Of a stretch of DNA of 64,000 nt, positions 10,094 through 20,040 are shown one piece after another (position 1 is the first letter of the stretch; each line of letters begins with the position of its first letter). Made by a program: the position numbers and the translations under genes. Below the pieces are notes generated by a model. That model saw only the letters and a list, made by a program, of their open reading frames with translations. It did no database searches and was not told the origin of the DNA. The DNA is from Bacteroidota bacterium. GTDB taxonomy: Bacteria; Bacteroidota; Bacteroidia; NS11-12g; UBA9320. Location of the stretch: NCBI GenBank assembly GCA_013359235.1, contig JABWCE010000010.1, positions 39,693 to 103,692 on the forward strand. Reading direction: 5' to 3'.

Positions 10094-10184
10094 TACGTTT
10101 TCATTTGTAGTGATAAATTAAAAATTCATTTATAATTATATTTGGATTTTTTACACCACTATCATTACTTTATATAAGTAATAA

Positions 10185-12677
10185 ATGCCCGCAAAGACAA
10201 AAAATATCATTGATTTTGAAGACGAATTTTCCGAAAATTCTTCGCCCAAAAACAATAAAGATAAAATTAATAAAAAAAAGAGTTTAAAATTTTCGGAAAT
10301 TAGAGATGTGATAATTTTAAAAGACGAAACTGCCCGAAAAATTGCAGGTTTGTTGCTCATTGGTTTTACTGTGTTTTCGCTGGCTTCGTTAATTTCTTTT
10401 TTAATTTTCTGGAAAGATGATTTAAGCATTTTACAAGGTTTCTCTGAAAACAGTTTTGAAACAAAATACGATTTCGAAATAAAAAACTGGATGGGAACAC
10501 TGGGTGCGAAATTTGCCTATAAAACTATGTATAATGGTTTTGGAATTTTATCATTTATCTTACCCTTGTTTTCGTTGCATTTTGGATTGTTTTTGTTAGT
10601 TGATAAAAAACTTTTAAAACCGCTTGAATGGCTTAAATATTTTGCTGTTGCGGGCACTTGGGTTTTTATTTTAGCAGGTGCATTTCACAATTTTATTAAT
10701 CCAAATATAGCAGGGCTTACAGGCAATTGGCTTTATTTTACACTCAAAAATTATATTGCTTTGCCCGGAGTTATTGTGTTTCTGGCACTTTATGCTTATC
10801 TGGCAATTTGGTTCTTGTTTGGTTTTGAACCTTTCGGGCTAAAAGACTACTTAAATAAAATTTTCTTTTCACAAGAGAAACAAAAACAAGTTGAAAGCGA
10901 TGAAATTTATGAAAATCAGGTATATTCGGGTGATACTTTATTTGAAAAAGATAAGATAGAATTAGAAGATTTTGATGAAACACCGGTTGAGTTCAGTTTT
11001 ACTGTTAGAGATGAAAAATCATATAAAAAGACTGAAGTTCCAAACGAACTTTCGCTTGAAATTGAAGAAAATATTGAAGATGAAGAAGATCTGATATTAG
11101 AAGTTAAAGAAACAGAAAAACCTGATTTAGAAAACAAAGTAGAACACAATGACATTAACACACCTTACGATCCAAGACTTGATTTAAGAGATTTTCAATT
11201 TCCAGATATTGATTTTTTGAACGAATATGGAAATGATTCAAACAAAGAAGTGAGTTTTGAAGAGCTTGAAAAAAGCAAAAACATGATAGTAGAAACTCTC
11301 AAAAACTACAATATTGGCATATCGAGTATAAAAGCTACCACAGGTCCCACTGTTACACTTTTTGAAATAATTCCATCGGCAGGTATAAAAATATCCAGAA
11401 TAAAAAACCTTGAAGATGATATAGCCCTAAGCCTTGCTGCACTTGGTATAAGAATTATAGCACCAATTCCCGGGAAAGGAACAATAGGTATAGAAGTGCC
11501 AAATAAAAACCCTAAGATTGTTTCTATGAGGTCAATGCTTTTAAGCCAAAAATTTCAAAAAACCGATATGGAACTTCCTGTATGCTTAGGTAAAACAATT
11601 TCGAATGAAGTATATGTAACAGACCTAACCAAAATGCCCCATTTGCTTATGGCTGGTGCAACAGGGCAAGGAAAATCTGTAGGATTAAATGCTTTGCTAA
11701 TTTCACTACTTTATAAAAAACACCCTGCCGAGCTTAAATTTGTATTAGTTGACCCTAAAAAAGTAGAATTAACACTTTTTAAAACAATTGAAAGACATTA
11801 TCTGGCAAAATTACCAGGCGATTCGGATGCTATAATTACTGATAATAAGCAAGTAATTACTACTCTCAAATCTCTTTGCCTCGAAATGGACAACCGATAT
11901 GAATTGTTGCAACAGGCAATGGTGAGAAATTTAAAAGAATACAATGCGAAATTTATTTCTCGAAAATTAAATCCAAACGAAGGACATCGCTATTTACCAT
12001 ATATAGTTTTAATAATTGACGAAGTTGCCGATTTGATAATGACTGCCGGTAAAGAAGTTGAACACCCTGTTGGAAGACTAGCCCAACTTGCAAGAGCTAT
12101 AGGAATTCACCTTGTTTTGGCTACTCAACGTCCATCGGTTAATATTGTAACCGGCACTATAAAAGCAAATTTTCCTGCCAGAATTGCATTTAGAGTTACT
12201 TCGAAAATTGACAGTAGAACAATTCTTGATGCAAATGGTGCCGACCAACTTGTAGGGCGTGGAGATATGCTTTTTTCTAACGGTAATGATATTCTTAGAT
12301 TACAATGCCCATTTGTTGATACCCCGGAAGTTGAAAAAATTACTTCATTTATTGGGGCACAAAGAGCATATCCAAATGCCTACACATTGCCAAAAGTAGA
12401 TGACGAAGAAAATGAAACCAGCCTTGACGATATGTCGTCTGACGACTGGGATGATATGTTTGAAGATGCAGCCAAACTAATAGTAAACAGCCAGCAAGGA
12501 AGCACCTCGTTATTACAGAGAAAATTAAAAATTGGATATAATCGTGCCGGACGCTTGATAGATCAAATGGAAATTGCTAATATTGTAGGTCCATTCAAAG
12601 GTAGTCAAGCAAGAGAAGTTTTGATTAAAGATGAACTAAGTTTGGAACAAGTATTGCAAGAAATATTAAAAAAATGA
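10185..12677 (+). CDS. ftsK: DNA translocase FtsK
   Basis: An 830-residue division protein that pumps DNA through the septum for chromosome-dimer resolution. Hydrophobic segments at about residues 48-70, 105-145, 150-172 and 185-215 form the membrane domain, followed by an acidic linker of about 130 residues. The motor follows: Walker A GATGQGKS near residue 495, Walker B VLIIDEVADLIM near residue 608 and LATQRPSVNIVTG. The C-terminal winged-helix gamma domain runs from about residue 762, with GYNRAGRLIDQMEIANIVGP. The next gene starts inside the stop codon (ATGA). Confidence 0.95.
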   Translation: MPAKTKNIIDFEDEFSENSSPKNNKDKINKKKSLKFSEIRDVIILKDETARKIAGLLLIGFTVFSLASLISFLIFWKDDLSILQGFSENSFETKYDFEIKNWMGTLGAKFAYKTMYNGFGILSFILPLFSLHFGLFLLVDKKLLKPLEWLKYFAVAGTWVFILAGAFHNFINPNIAGLTGNWLYFTLKNYIALPGVIVFLALYAYLAIWFLFGFEPFGLKDYLNKIFFSQEKQKQVESDEIYENQVYSGDTLFEKDKIELEDFDETPVEFSFTVRDEKSYKKTEVPNELSLEIEENIEDEEDLILEVKETEKPDLENKVEHNDINTPYDPRLDLRDFQFPDIDFLNEYGNDSNKEVSFEELEKSKNMIVETLKNYNIGISSIKATTGPTVTLFEIIPSAGIKISRIKNLEDDIALSLAALGIRIIAPIPGKGTIGIEVPNKNPKIVSMRSMLLSQKFQKTDMELPVCLGKTISNEVYVTDLTKMPHLLMAGATGQGKSVGLNALLISLLYKKHPAELKFVLVDPKKVELTLFKTIERHYLAKLPGDSDAIITDNKQVITTLKSLCLEMDNRYELLQQAMVRNLKEYNAKFISRKLNPNEGHRYLPYIVLIIDEVADLIMTAGKEVEHPVGRLAQLARAIGIHLVLATQRPSVNIVTGTIKANFPARIAFRVTSKIDSRTILDANGADQLVGRGDMLFSNGNDILRLQCPFVDTPEVEKITSFIGAQRAYPNAYTLPKVDDEENETSLDDMSSDDWDDMFEDAAKLIVNSQQGSTSLLQRKLKIGYNRAGRLIDQMEIANIVGPFKGSQAREVLIKDELSLEQVLQEILKK

Positions 12678-13348
12678 AATCAAAAGTGTTTAAAAAATTA
12701 AAATCTAAATACCTCTACTTTGCTGCATTTTCATTTATCCTGTTTGTTGCTTCAGCATTTATAACTAGTGATAAAGATGCAGGTAAAATTCTTGAACGTG
12801 TAAGCAAAAACTACAAATCATACAAAACAATAAAAGCCGATTTTAAAATAAAAATCTTAAATAAACAAAATAAAAGTACACAAAGCGAAAAAGGCATACT
12901 ATATGTAAAAAGTAAAAAGTTCAGAGTGGAAATGGATGGACAAGAAATATACTGCGATGGTAAAACAATGTGGACATACCTGAAAGATGCAAACGAAGTT
13001 CAGATAAGTGATTATAGTGCCAGTAAAACCGAAATTAACCCAAGCGAAATTTTTACAGTTTACGAAAAGGGTTTTTTATTTAAGTTTATTGGCGAAGGAA
13101 AAAAAGGAAATATTATTACACAACAAATAGAACTTACACCTACCGATAAGAAAAAGCCATTTTTTAAAATAAAACTTACAATTGATAAAGTTGCAAAAAA
13201 AATAATGGATATGACCGTTTTAAACAAAAACGGAGTAGAGTCTTTGTACGAAATCACACAATTTACACCAAATATCAGCTACGAAGATTCATTTTTTAAA
13301 TTCGATAAAAAATCAAAACCCGGAGTTGTAGAAATAGATTTGAGGTAA
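12674..13348 (+). CDS. LolA-like outer-membrane lipoprotein carrier protein
   Basis: 224 residues with an N-terminal membrane or signal segment (residues about 13-30), then a LolA-type half-barrel: YKSYKTIKADFKIKI, GILYVKSKKFRVEM, YCDGKTMWTYLKDANEVQISDY. Family members shuttle lipoproteins from the inner to the outer membrane through the periplasm. The ATG overlaps the ftsK stop, an arrangement repeatedly seen in Bacteroidota (ftsK then lolA-like). The long basic N-terminus before the hydrophobic stretch makes it unclear whether the protein is released or membrane-anchored. Confidence 0.78.
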   Translation: MKSKVFKKLKSKYLYFAAFSFILFVASAFITSDKDAGKILERVSKNYKSYKTIKADFKIKILNKQNKSTQSEKGILYVKSKKFRVEMDGQEIYCDGKTMWTYLKDANEVQISDYSASKTEINPSEIFTVYEKGFLFKFIGEGKKGNIITQQIELTPTDKKKPFFKIKLTIDKVAKKIMDMTVLNKNGVESLYEITQFTPNISYEDSFFKFDKKSKPGVVEIDLR

Positions 13349-13424
13349 TTTAATATTACTTTAAATTTACAACTACATTTGTTTTAAATATTTTTTACTC
13401 TTAGGTTTGAAGAAAAAATTTTTT

Positions 13425-14162
13425 ATGAAACAAAGAATATTTATCCCATGCCTCATTTTATTTTCGCTTTTTTTAAGCAATTGTAAAGACAAAACTGATG
13501 AAACTCCTGAACCCCCAACGCCCCCTACAGTTACATTTCCGGTAACAAATGCAGTTGATGGAGTATTTGCAGCAATTAAAACTACAACAATAAATAATAC
13601 AGTAGAAAGTTCAATAGGTACTTGTTATGCCGCATTTTATAAAAATCAAAATCCTGCCATGAAGCTTGATGGCGGCAAGGTTACGCTAAACAGCAAAGAA
13701 TGTTATAAAACCGATAATTCAATTTACTTTATAGTGCCCACTGCTACCGAACCCTCTGGTATCACCTTGGCTAATCAAATATTGTGGCAAGTTGCAGGAA
13801 ATACCAGTACCGGTGTGCCATCGGTTTACAACAAAGATGATTCAGGACTACCAGCAACACCAAGTATTCCTGAATTTATTAATATGATGTCAGATTTTAA
13901 TTATCTATTGAATTGGGCTTCGAGCTCGCAAAGTGATTCTGTAATTATTATAGTTAAAGGACCATCGGCAACTTTCAAAAAGACATTGAACAATACATAC
14001 AAATCTTACACTATACCAAAAGAAGAAATTGCTAAACTTGGCGTAGGAAAAGGCACTGTTCAAATTATAAATTACAAAGTAAATTATGCAACAACCGGTG
14101 CAAAAAATTACGCTTATATCAAACAATCAATTGCTTTTACTGATAAAGTAACTATACAATAA
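13425..14162 (+). CDS. Hypothetical lipoprotein
   Basis: 245 residues from the ATG at 13425; this start gives a compact signal peptide ending in the lipobox LFLSNC, whereas the in-frame TTG at 13407 only adds six residues. After the lipidated Cys comes a Pro-rich spacer (EPPTPPT), then a mostly beta domain with two Cys (GTCYAAF, NSKECYKT) that might form a disulfide. No known family recognised. Probably faces the periplasm or cell surface. It stands alone between the lolA-like gene and convergent lhgO. Confidence 0.7.
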   Translation: MKQRIFIPCLILFSLFLSNCKDKTDETPEPPTPPTVTFPVTNAVDGVFAAIKTTTINNTVESSIGTCYAAFYKNQNPAMKLDGGKVTLNSKECYKTDNSIYFIVPTATEPSGITLANQILWQVAGNTSTGVPSVYNKDDSGLPATPSIPEFINMMSDFNYLLNWASSSQSDSVIIIVKGPSATFKKTLNNTYKSYTIPKEEIAKLGVGKGTVQIINYKVNYATTGAKNYAYIKQSIAFTDKVTIQ

Positions 14163-14217
14163 ATTTTAGTAGGTTTTTAAAAAATTGTGTATTGTAAAAA
14201 AAACAAACTTACACAAA

Positions 14218-15420
14218 TCAAAACCGTTTAATTGCCATTTCGGCAACCGTTTTACCAATACTGAGCGATGAAGTAGCTGCTGGCGAAGGTGCATTTAGAA
14301 TATCAATCATACCTTCTGTTTCTAAAATTTTAAAATCATCTAACAAGCCGCCTGTTCGGTCGCAAGCCTGAGCTCTTACACCCGAACCCCCGGCAATTAA
14401 ATCTTCTTCTTTAATATCCGGTACGAGTTTTTGCAATGCTTTTGTAAATGCTTGTTTGGAAAATGACCTGTAATATTCACCCAAGCCGGTTTGCCAATAT
14501 TTTAATGCTACTTTTATAAACCCTGGCCAGGTAAGGCTTTCAAACAATTCTTTAAAATTTATATCAGTTTTTTTATAACCTTCGCGTTTAAAAGCAAAAA
14601 CGGCATTTGGTCCAGCTTCTACTCCGCCATTTATCATTCTTGTAAAATGAACGCCTAAAAAAGGAAAATTAGGGTCGGGTACTGGATATATGAGGTTTTT
14701 TACTAGATATTGCCTTTGTGCAATTAATTTGTAATACTCACCTCTGAAAGGTATAATTTTAGTATCTATTTTATCCCCCTTCATAGTAGCTATTTTATCG
14801 CTGTAAAGACCGCCACAGTTAATTATAAGTTTTGCTTCTGCCTTCTCATTTTCTTTTGAAAAAACACTTACGGTTGAGTTTATTTTAATGCCATTTACAT
14901 TAAAGCCGAATTTTATTTCGCCTCCTTTTTGCAAAATCAAATTTAGCAATACATCACTTACTTCTTTGTATGAAATTATACCTGTTTGAGGCACATAAAT
15001 TCCTTCAATTCCTGTACAATATGGCTCGTATTCTTTAATCTCTTCTTTTGATAATTTTTTAATACCAAGGAGCCCATTATTAATACCTCTTTCATAAAGC
15101 ATGTTTAATTGAACAGTTTCGTTTTGATTTGTAGCAACAACTATTTTTCCGCATAAATCGTATTTAATTGAGTTTTGTTCACAAAATTCAATTAACATTT
15201 TATATCCATTAATGCAATTTAACGCCTTTAAGCTACCGGGTTTGTAATAAAGTCCGCTGTGAATTACACCGCTGTTGTGACCTGTTTGATGATGTGCAAC
15301 ATCATTTTCTTTTTCTAAAATCAATAACTTAATTTCCGGTTTTTCAATCAATAAAGAATAAGCAGTTGCAAGCCCTACTATACCGCTGCCTATAATTATT
15401 ACATCATACTTTGCACTCAT
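14218..15420 (-). CDS. lhgO: L-2-hydroxyglutarate oxidase
   Basis: A 400-residue FAD-dependent oxidoreductase of the DAO family. It has the dinucleotide-binding IIGSGIVGLATAYSL at residues 9-23, the distinctive HHQTGHNSGVIHSGLYY near residue 43 and the C-terminal GGSGVRAQACDRTGG then NAPSPAATSSLSIG. LhgO oxidises L-2-hydroxyglutarate to 2-oxoglutarate, passing electrons to the quinone pool, and repairs a toxic by-product of dehydrogenases. It is convergent with the preceding lipoprotein gene and divergent from the MetH-type gene. Confidence 0.92.
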   Translation of the reverse strand: MSAKYDVIIIGSGIVGLATAYSLLIEKPEIKLLILEKENDVAHHQTGHNSGVIHSGLYYKPGSLKALNCINGYKMLIEFCEQNSIKYDLCGKIVVATNQNETVQLNMLYERGINNGLLGIKKLSKEEIKEYEPYCTGIEGIYVPQTGIISYKEVSDVLLNLILQKGGEIKFGFNVNGIKINSTVSVFSKENEKAEAKLIINCGGLYSDKIATMKGDKIDTKIIPFRGEYYKLIAQRQYLVKNLIYPVPDPNFPFLGVHFTRMINGGVEAGPNAVFAFKREGYKKTDINFKELFESLTWPGFIKVALKYWQTGLGEYYRSFSKQAFTKALQKLVPDIKEEDLIAGGSGVRAQACDRTGGLLDDFKILETEGMIDILNAPSPAATSSLSIGKTVAEMAIKRF

Positions 15421-15495
15421 GCCGGCAAATTTATATTAAAAATCATGCTCTTTTATTATTCTTAATTTAAAGATAGTTTTGTAAAAAAAATAGTG

Positions 15496-16509
15496 ATGAG
15501 TGTAAAAAAAAATCTCGAAGATATTTTAGCCAAACGCATAATGGTATTGGATGGAGCTATGGGGACCATGATTCAAAAACATAAGCTATCAGAAAATGAT
15601 TTTAGAGGCGAAAGGTTTAACAATTTCGGTACATCTCTTAAAGGCAATAATGATTTATTGGTTTTAACACAAGCTCAATTAATTGCTTCAATTCATAATG
15701 AATTTTTAAATGCAGGAGCCGATATTATAGAAACTAATACTTTTAATAGCACTACAATAAGCCAGGCCGACTACAATACAGAAGAATTTGTTTACGAAAT
15801 AAATTATGAAGCTGCCAAAATAGCCAAAAAGTGTACACAGGCAATGAGTTTAAAAACTCCTGCAAAACCTCGTTTTGTAGCCGGAGCAATTGGTCCTACA
15901 AACAAAACATGTTCAATATCACCTGATGTAAACAATCCGGGATATAGAGCCATAACATTTAAAGAAATGGCACAAGCGTATAAACTGCAAGCTTCTGCAT
16001 TGATTGAAGGAGGAGTTGATTTACTTATTGTTGAAACAGTTTTTGATACTTTGAATTGCAAAGCTGCACTGTTTTCTATAAACGAACTCAAAGAAGAAAA
16101 GAATTTAGATATTCCGGTTATGGTTAGCGGAACAATAACTGATTCAAGCGGTAGAACACTAAGCGGACAAACTCCCGAAGCATTTTATATTTCGGTAAAA
16201 CATGCCGATATTTTTAGCATTGGGCTAAATTGTGCACTTGGGGCAAGCCAGATGAAGCCTTATATTTATCAAATTTCTCAAATTGCCGATTGTTTTGTGA
16301 GTTGTTATCCTAATGCTGGTTTGCCAAATGCTTTTGGAGAATATGACGAAACCCCGCAAAGTATGGCTGCAGTAATCGAAGATTTTGCAAAAAACGAAAT
16401 GCTTAATATTGCCGGAGGGTGCTGTGGCACTACACCCGAACATATTAAAGCAATTGCCGAAGCCGTTGCAAAATATTCTCCAAGAAAATTACCGGTTTTC
16501 TCCGAATAA
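15496..16509 (+). CDS. Homocysteine S-methyltransferase domain protein (MetH N-terminal module)
   Basis: 337 residues, equal to only the first domain of cobalamin-dependent methionine synthase. It opens [16 protein letters not shown], contains NTFNSTT and SIGLNCALG (first zinc Cys) and ends with [11 protein letters not shown] (the other two zinc Cys). In E. coli MetH this domain is followed by folate, B12 and reactivation domains in one 1,227-residue chain; in many Bacteroidota the enzyme is split into two genes. The partner is not adjacent here. ATG at 15496 is preferred to GTG at 15493. Methylation of homocysteine links it to ahcY. Confidence 0.87.
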   Translation: MSVKKNLEDILAKRIMVLDGAMGTMIQKHKLSENDFRGERFNNFGTSLKGNNDLLVLTQAQLIASIHNEFLNAGADIIETNTFNSTTISQADYNTEEFVYEINYEAAKIAKKCTQAMSLKTPAKPRFVAGAIGPTNKTCSISPDVNNPGYRAITFKEMAQAYKLQASALIEGGVDLLIVETVFDTLNCKAALFSINELKEEKNLDIPVMVSGTITDSSGRTLSGQTPEAFYISVKHADIFSIGLNCALGASQMKPYIYQISQIADCFVSCYPNAGLPNAFGEYDETPQSMAAVIEDFAKNEMLNIAGGCCGTTPEHIKAIAEAVAKYSPRKLPVFSE

Positions 16510-16516
16510 ATATTAG

Positions 16517-18310
16517 ATGAAAAACGAAAAAAAAAATTACATCAATGGAATTGATAATTTTTTATTGTTTACAGCACTTGTAGCTATTGTAGTATTTTTT
16601 AAAGGTTTAAGTTCTGATATTTTAAATTTTGACGATAATGAATATTTTTTTAATTATCCCGAAATTTTAAAACTCAATTTTTCAAATGTTTTACTTTACT
16701 TCAAAAAATACTATGTTTTGATGTATCAACCTTTGCCGGTTTTGAGCTTTGCAATTTCAAATTTTCTGTTTGGTCTCAATCCTTTTTTTCATCATTTTTT
16801 AAACTTAGCTTTTCATGTTTTCAATATTTTTTTAGTTTACAGATTTTGCCGATTATTAGGAGCCAATCAAACTGTTGTAAAAATCACAACTTTTCTTTTT
16901 GCTGTACATCCACTTGTCGTTGAGCCTGTAATTTGGATTTCAAGCCGCAGTAGTGTTATGTATGTTTGTTTTTATTTGATAGCTCTTATTCATTATATTC
17001 AATATAAAAATAATTTTAAAAAATTATCATTAATATATTGTTTTCTGTTTTTTATACTTGCTCTTTTTTCGAAAGTACATGCTGTAAGTTTTCCGCTTTC
17101 AATAATTGTAATAGAAATATTTGTTTTTAAAACTAAAATTGATTTTAAGTTTTTTATTGATAAAATTCCTGTTTTTCTACTTTCTTTAATTTTTGGAGTT
17201 TTAGCTTTTTTAAATACTGAAACAACCGAAAACATTGCTTTTTCAAGCTCTGTTTATACCGCTTATGATTATTTTTTTATTCTCAATTATGAAATTATTT
17301 GGTATTTGGTAAAAATACTTTTGCCATTCGAGTTGTCGCCAATTTACGTTTACCCAATTAAAACCGAAGGTTTTTTGCCATACCTTTATTATGTATCGGC
17401 TGCAGTGGTTGCTATATCAATTTTTACTGTTTTTAAGCTCAAAAAACATAAAAGTATAATTCTATTTGGAATTTTGTTTTTTTACAGCAACCTCATTTTT
17501 ATTTTTCAGATAGTACCATCAAGGCTTTTTATAGTTGCAGACAGGTACGGATATCTTGCAAACATTGGAGTTTTCTATATAATAGGCAATTTAATTTCTG
17601 ATTTTAAAACCCAAAACAAAACAAAAGCCGAATACTTTTCGTATATAGCCGCAGTAGTTTTAATAATTTTAAGTTTTTTGCAAACAAAAATTTGGAAAAA
17701 TGATAAAACTCTTGCCGAGAAAATAATATCTATAAACCCCGAAACACCATACATAGCAAGAGCTTACGGTATTAGAGCAAATTATTATAAAGACAAAGAA
17801 AAGAGAATGGATCTGGCATTGCAAGATTATTTAAAAGCATTTTCGCTTGACTCAAATGACTGGATTTCGCCCTATCAGGCAGCTTTGATATATTCAACAA
17901 ATGGTGAATTGCAGCAAGCAAATGATTATTTTAAAAAATCGTGCAAGATTGAAAACAAATCGCCATTGCCATATACCGATTGGGGAGTTTTGTATTCGTC
18001 TTTGAATGATTTTAAAAATGCCGAAATTTGTGCTGATAGTGCATTATCAAGGGCAAAATATTTTTCAAATGCTTTATTATTAAAATCTGTTTGCAGGTTA
18101 AACTTTAAAGATTCGGTGTCGGCATTAAAAATTCTTACATTGTGTATTGATAAAAACCCTAAGTTTTCGCCTGCATACAAAAACAGAGGTATAATTTTTT
18201 TCAATAATTTCAAAAAAACTGAAGAAGCTTGTATTGATTTTAACAAGGCACACCAACTTGGCGAGCCCGGAATGCAAGATATTTTGAATTATTATTGTCA
18301 AAAAAAATAA
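16517..18310 (+). CDS. TMTC-like polytopic membrane protein with TPR repeats
   Basis: 597 residues. About ten transmembrane helices lie in residues 15-395, followed by a TPR region (about 410-590), for example [28 protein letters not shown]. Features shared with GT-C glycosyltransferases and TMTC proteins are an early acidic pair DDNEY in the first periplasmic loop and [18 protein letters not shown]. Family members transfer sugars, often mannose, from polyprenyl phosphate to exported proteins or glycans; activity here is inference. It follows the MetH-type gene by 7 bp and is the last gene before the tRNA promoter. Confidence 0.75.
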   Translation: MKNEKKNYINGIDNFLLFTALVAIVVFFKGLSSDILNFDDNEYFFNYPEILKLNFSNVLLYFKKYYVLMYQPLPVLSFAISNFLFGLNPFFHHFLNLAFHVFNIFLVYRFCRLLGANQTVVKITTFLFAVHPLVVEPVIWISSRSSVMYVCFYLIALIHYIQYKNNFKKLSLIYCFLFFILALFSKVHAVSFPLSIIVIEIFVFKTKIDFKFFIDKIPVFLLSLIFGVLAFLNTETTENIAFSSSVYTAYDYFFILNYEIIWYLVKILLPFELSPIYVYPIKTEGFLPYLYYVSAAVVAISIFTVFKLKKHKSIILFGILFFYSNLIFIFQIVPSRLFIVADRYGYLANIGVFYIIGNLISDFKTQNKTKAEYFSYIAAVVLIILSFLQTKIWKNDKTLAEKIISINPETPYIARAYGIRANYYKDKEKRMDLALQDYLKAFSLDSNDWISPYQAALIYSTNGELQQANDYFKKSCKIENKSPLPYTDWGVLYSSLNDFKNAEICADSALSRAKYFSNALLLKSVCRLNFKDSVSALKILTLCIDKNPKFSPAYKNRGIIFFNNFKKTEEACIDFNKAHQLGEPGMQDILNYYCQKK

Positions 18311-18324
18311 TTTAATTTTTACGG

Positions 18325-18355
18325 TTTGTATTTATACACATTGTTTTTATATTTG
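18325..18355 (+). promoter_or_regulatory. Promoter of tRNA-Phe
   Basis: TTTG at 18325-18328 and TATATTTG at 18348-18355, separated by exactly 19 bases, match the Bacteroidota -33/-7 consensus (TTTG-N19-TAnnTTTG) without a mismatch. Transcription would begin a few bases before the tRNA at 18371. Confidence 0.85.
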
Positions 18356-18370
18356 CAGCCCCAAAAAAGA

Positions 18371-18443
18371 GGTGCGGTAGCTCAGTTGGTAGAGCAAAGG
18401 ACTGAAAATCCTTGTGTCGGCGGTTCGATTCCGTCCCGCACCA
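18371..18443 (+). tRNA. tRNA-Phe (anticodon GAA)
   Basis: A 73-base cloverleaf: acceptor stem GGTGCGG (18371-18377) pairs with CCGCACC (18436-18442), discriminator A; D-arm AGCTCAGTTGGTAGAGC; anticodon stem AAGGA/TCCTT with loop CTGAAAA and anticodon GAA at 18404-18406; T-loop TTCGATT. The sequence CA follows the discriminator but a full encoded CCA is absent (A then CA). It has its own promoter and rho-independent terminator. Confidence 0.97.
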
Positions 18444-18450
18444 CAAAAAT

Positions 18451-18485
18451 TCCCGCTAAGACTTTCAATTGGCGGGATTTTTTTT
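18451..18485 (+). terminator. Rho-independent terminator after tRNA-Phe
   Basis: A 9-bp stem TCCCGCTAA (18451-18459) pairs with TTGGCGGGA (18469-18477), with one G-U pair, across a 9-base loop, and is followed by eight T (18478-18485). It closes the tRNA transcript only six bases before the next gene's ATG. Confidence 0.88.
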
Positions 18486-18491
18486 AGATGT

Positions 18492-19508
18492 ATGTCGCCT
18501 AAGGTTTCAATAGTAATCCTTAATTTCAATACCAGATTTTTCCTTGAAAAGTTAATTCCTTTTCTCATTAAAACCGATTACGACAATTTTGAAATTATCG
18601 TAGCCGATAATGCTTCTATTGATGGCTCTGCTGATTTTATTAAAGAATTTTACCCTGAGATAAAATTGATTTGTTTTGACGAAAATTATGGGTTTGCAGG
18701 TGGATATAACAAGGCTCTCGAACAAATTGAATCCGATTATTTTGTACTTCTCAATTCTGATGTTGAAGTAACCCAAAACTGGTTAAAACCATTAATTTCT
18801 TTGGCACAAAGTGATAGCAAAATTGCGGTTGTACAACCAAAACTATTAGATTACAATTCGCGAAATAAATTTGAATATGCAGGCGGTTCGGGTGGTTTTA
18901 TTGATAAATATGGTTATCCGTTTTGTAGAGGGCGTTGGTTCAATTTTATTGAATTTGATACAAAACAGTACAACGATACACGAGAAATTTTTTGGGCAAG
19001 CGGTGCATGTTTTCTAATAAAATCTGAATATTGGAAAAAATCTGGTGGCTTAGATGAAGATTTTTTTGCTCACATGGAAGAAATTGATCTTTGTTGGCGA
19101 TTGAAAAATGATGGGTATAAAATTATGGTTTGTCCTGAATCTGTAGTTTATCATATTGGTGGAGGTACTTTACCCGTTGGAAATCCACATAAAACATATC
19201 TCAACTTTAGAAATGGTTTGTTTTTGCTTTGCAAAAATTTGAATGAAAAAGTACTTTTCAAAACCCTTTTTATACGATTTGTGTTTGACGGGCTTGCAGC
19301 TTTCAAATTTTTAACAGAGTTTAAATTCAGAGAAATAGCGGCAATTCTGAGGGCTCATATTGTGTTTTACGGCAAAATGAAATACTGGTTGAACAAAAGA
19401 AAAAACGAGTCTGAAAAACAGCTACACCCTTACGGTATGTATAACAAAAGCATTGTTTTGGGATTTTATTTATATAGACAAAAAAGATTTTCGCAAACAA
19501 ATTTATAA
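18492..19508 (+). CDS. Family 2 glycosyltransferase (rhamnosyltransferase-like)
   Basis: 338 residues from ATG 18492. Any longer reading frame would start inside the tRNA and is spurious. The GT-A core reads VSIVILNFNTRFFLEKLIPFL, VADNASIDGS, ENYGFAGGYNKAL, and LLNSDVEV as the metal motif (SDV variant of DxD), then EEIDLCWRLKNDGYK as the acceptor-side motif. This is the WcaA/RfbN-like group that adds rhamnose or similar sugars to surface polysaccharide. A hydrophobic amphipathic stretch lies near residues 235-275. The stop overlaps the aroQ stop on the opposite strand by six bases. Confidence 0.85.
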   Translation: MSPKVSIVILNFNTRFFLEKLIPFLIKTDYDNFEIIVADNASIDGSADFIKEFYPEIKLICFDENYGFAGGYNKALEQIESDYFVLLNSDVEVTQNWLKPLISLAQSDSKIAVVQPKLLDYNSRNKFEYAGGSGGFIDKYGYPFCRGRWFNFIEFDTKQYNDTREIFWASGACFLIKSEYWKKSGGLDEDFFAHMEEIDLCWRLKNDGYKIMVCPESVVYHIGGGTLPVGNPHKTYLNFRNGLFLLCKNLNEKVLFKTLFIRFVFDGLAAFKFLTEFKFREIAAILRAHIVFYGKMKYWLNKRKNESEKQLHPYGMYNKSIVLGFYLYRQKRFSQTNL

Positions 19509-19928
19509 CGAAATAATATACTCAATTGCAAGTTTATAACCTGCAAATCCCAAACCTGAAATATTACCTTTGCAAGCTCCTAAAAGCAAATCAGTATGTC
19601 TTTCGTTTTCGCGATTATAAATATTTGATAAATGAACTCCGATTACAGGCGATTTTATTGATTTTACAGCATCAGCAATTGCAATGCTCGTATGGCTGTA
19701 AGCCCCCGCATTCAGCACAATCCCATCAAAATAAAAACCCCATTCTTGAATTTTATTTATTAATTCACCCTCTATATTTGTTTGAAAATAAAAAATTTCG
19801 GTTTGCAATTCAAATCTTGATTTAAGTTCAATCAGTAATTCATCAAATGAATTTTTACCATAAATTTCAGGTTCTCTTTTGCCCGTTAGATTAAGATTTG
19901 GACCATTTATAATACCTGTTTTTTTCAT
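19503..19928 (-). CDS. aroQ: 3-dehydroquinate dehydratase, type II
   Basis: A 141-residue shikimate-pathway enzyme that dehydrates 3-dehydroquinate. It has the type II motif GIINGPNLNLTGKREPEIYG at the N-terminus (catalytic Tyr 23), NAGAYSHTSIA near residue 77 and GVHLSNIYNRENERH near residue 97. Length agrees with the family (about 140-150). aroE, the next pathway enzyme, lies 0.8 kb away on the opposite strand. Confidence 0.93.
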   Translation of the reverse strand: MKKTGIINGPNLNLTGKREPEIYGKNSFDELLIELKSRFELQTEIFYFQTNIEGELINKIQEWGFYFDGIVLNAGAYSHTSIAIADAVKSIKSPVIGVHLSNIYNRENERHTDLLLGACKGNISGLGFAGYKLAIEYIISL

Positions 19929-20040
19929 TGCTCAAATATTTAAACTTTTTTTTACTTTTCAAATATTAAATTGTTGATTGAATTTGAATAACATAAAATT
20001 TCTACACTTTTACTTTCCTATTTTTGTAACTTCAATTTTT

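Noticed and set aside
14185..14216. TTGTGTA...TACACAA inverted repeat between two convergent genes
   Set aside because: The 7-bp stem has an 18-base loop with no T-run, so it is unlikely to be a terminator and is too short for a regulatory call.
18414..18491. N-terminal extension of the glycosyltransferase (SAVRFRPAP...)
   Set aside because: It is translation of the tRNA 3' half, another tRNA artefact, and crosses the terminator. The true start is the ATG at 18492.
18347..18568. Minus-strand frame across tRNA-Phe
   Set aside because: It contains GRNRTADTRIFSPLLYQLSYRT, the well-known artefact translation of the antisense strand of a tRNA. It is not a gene.
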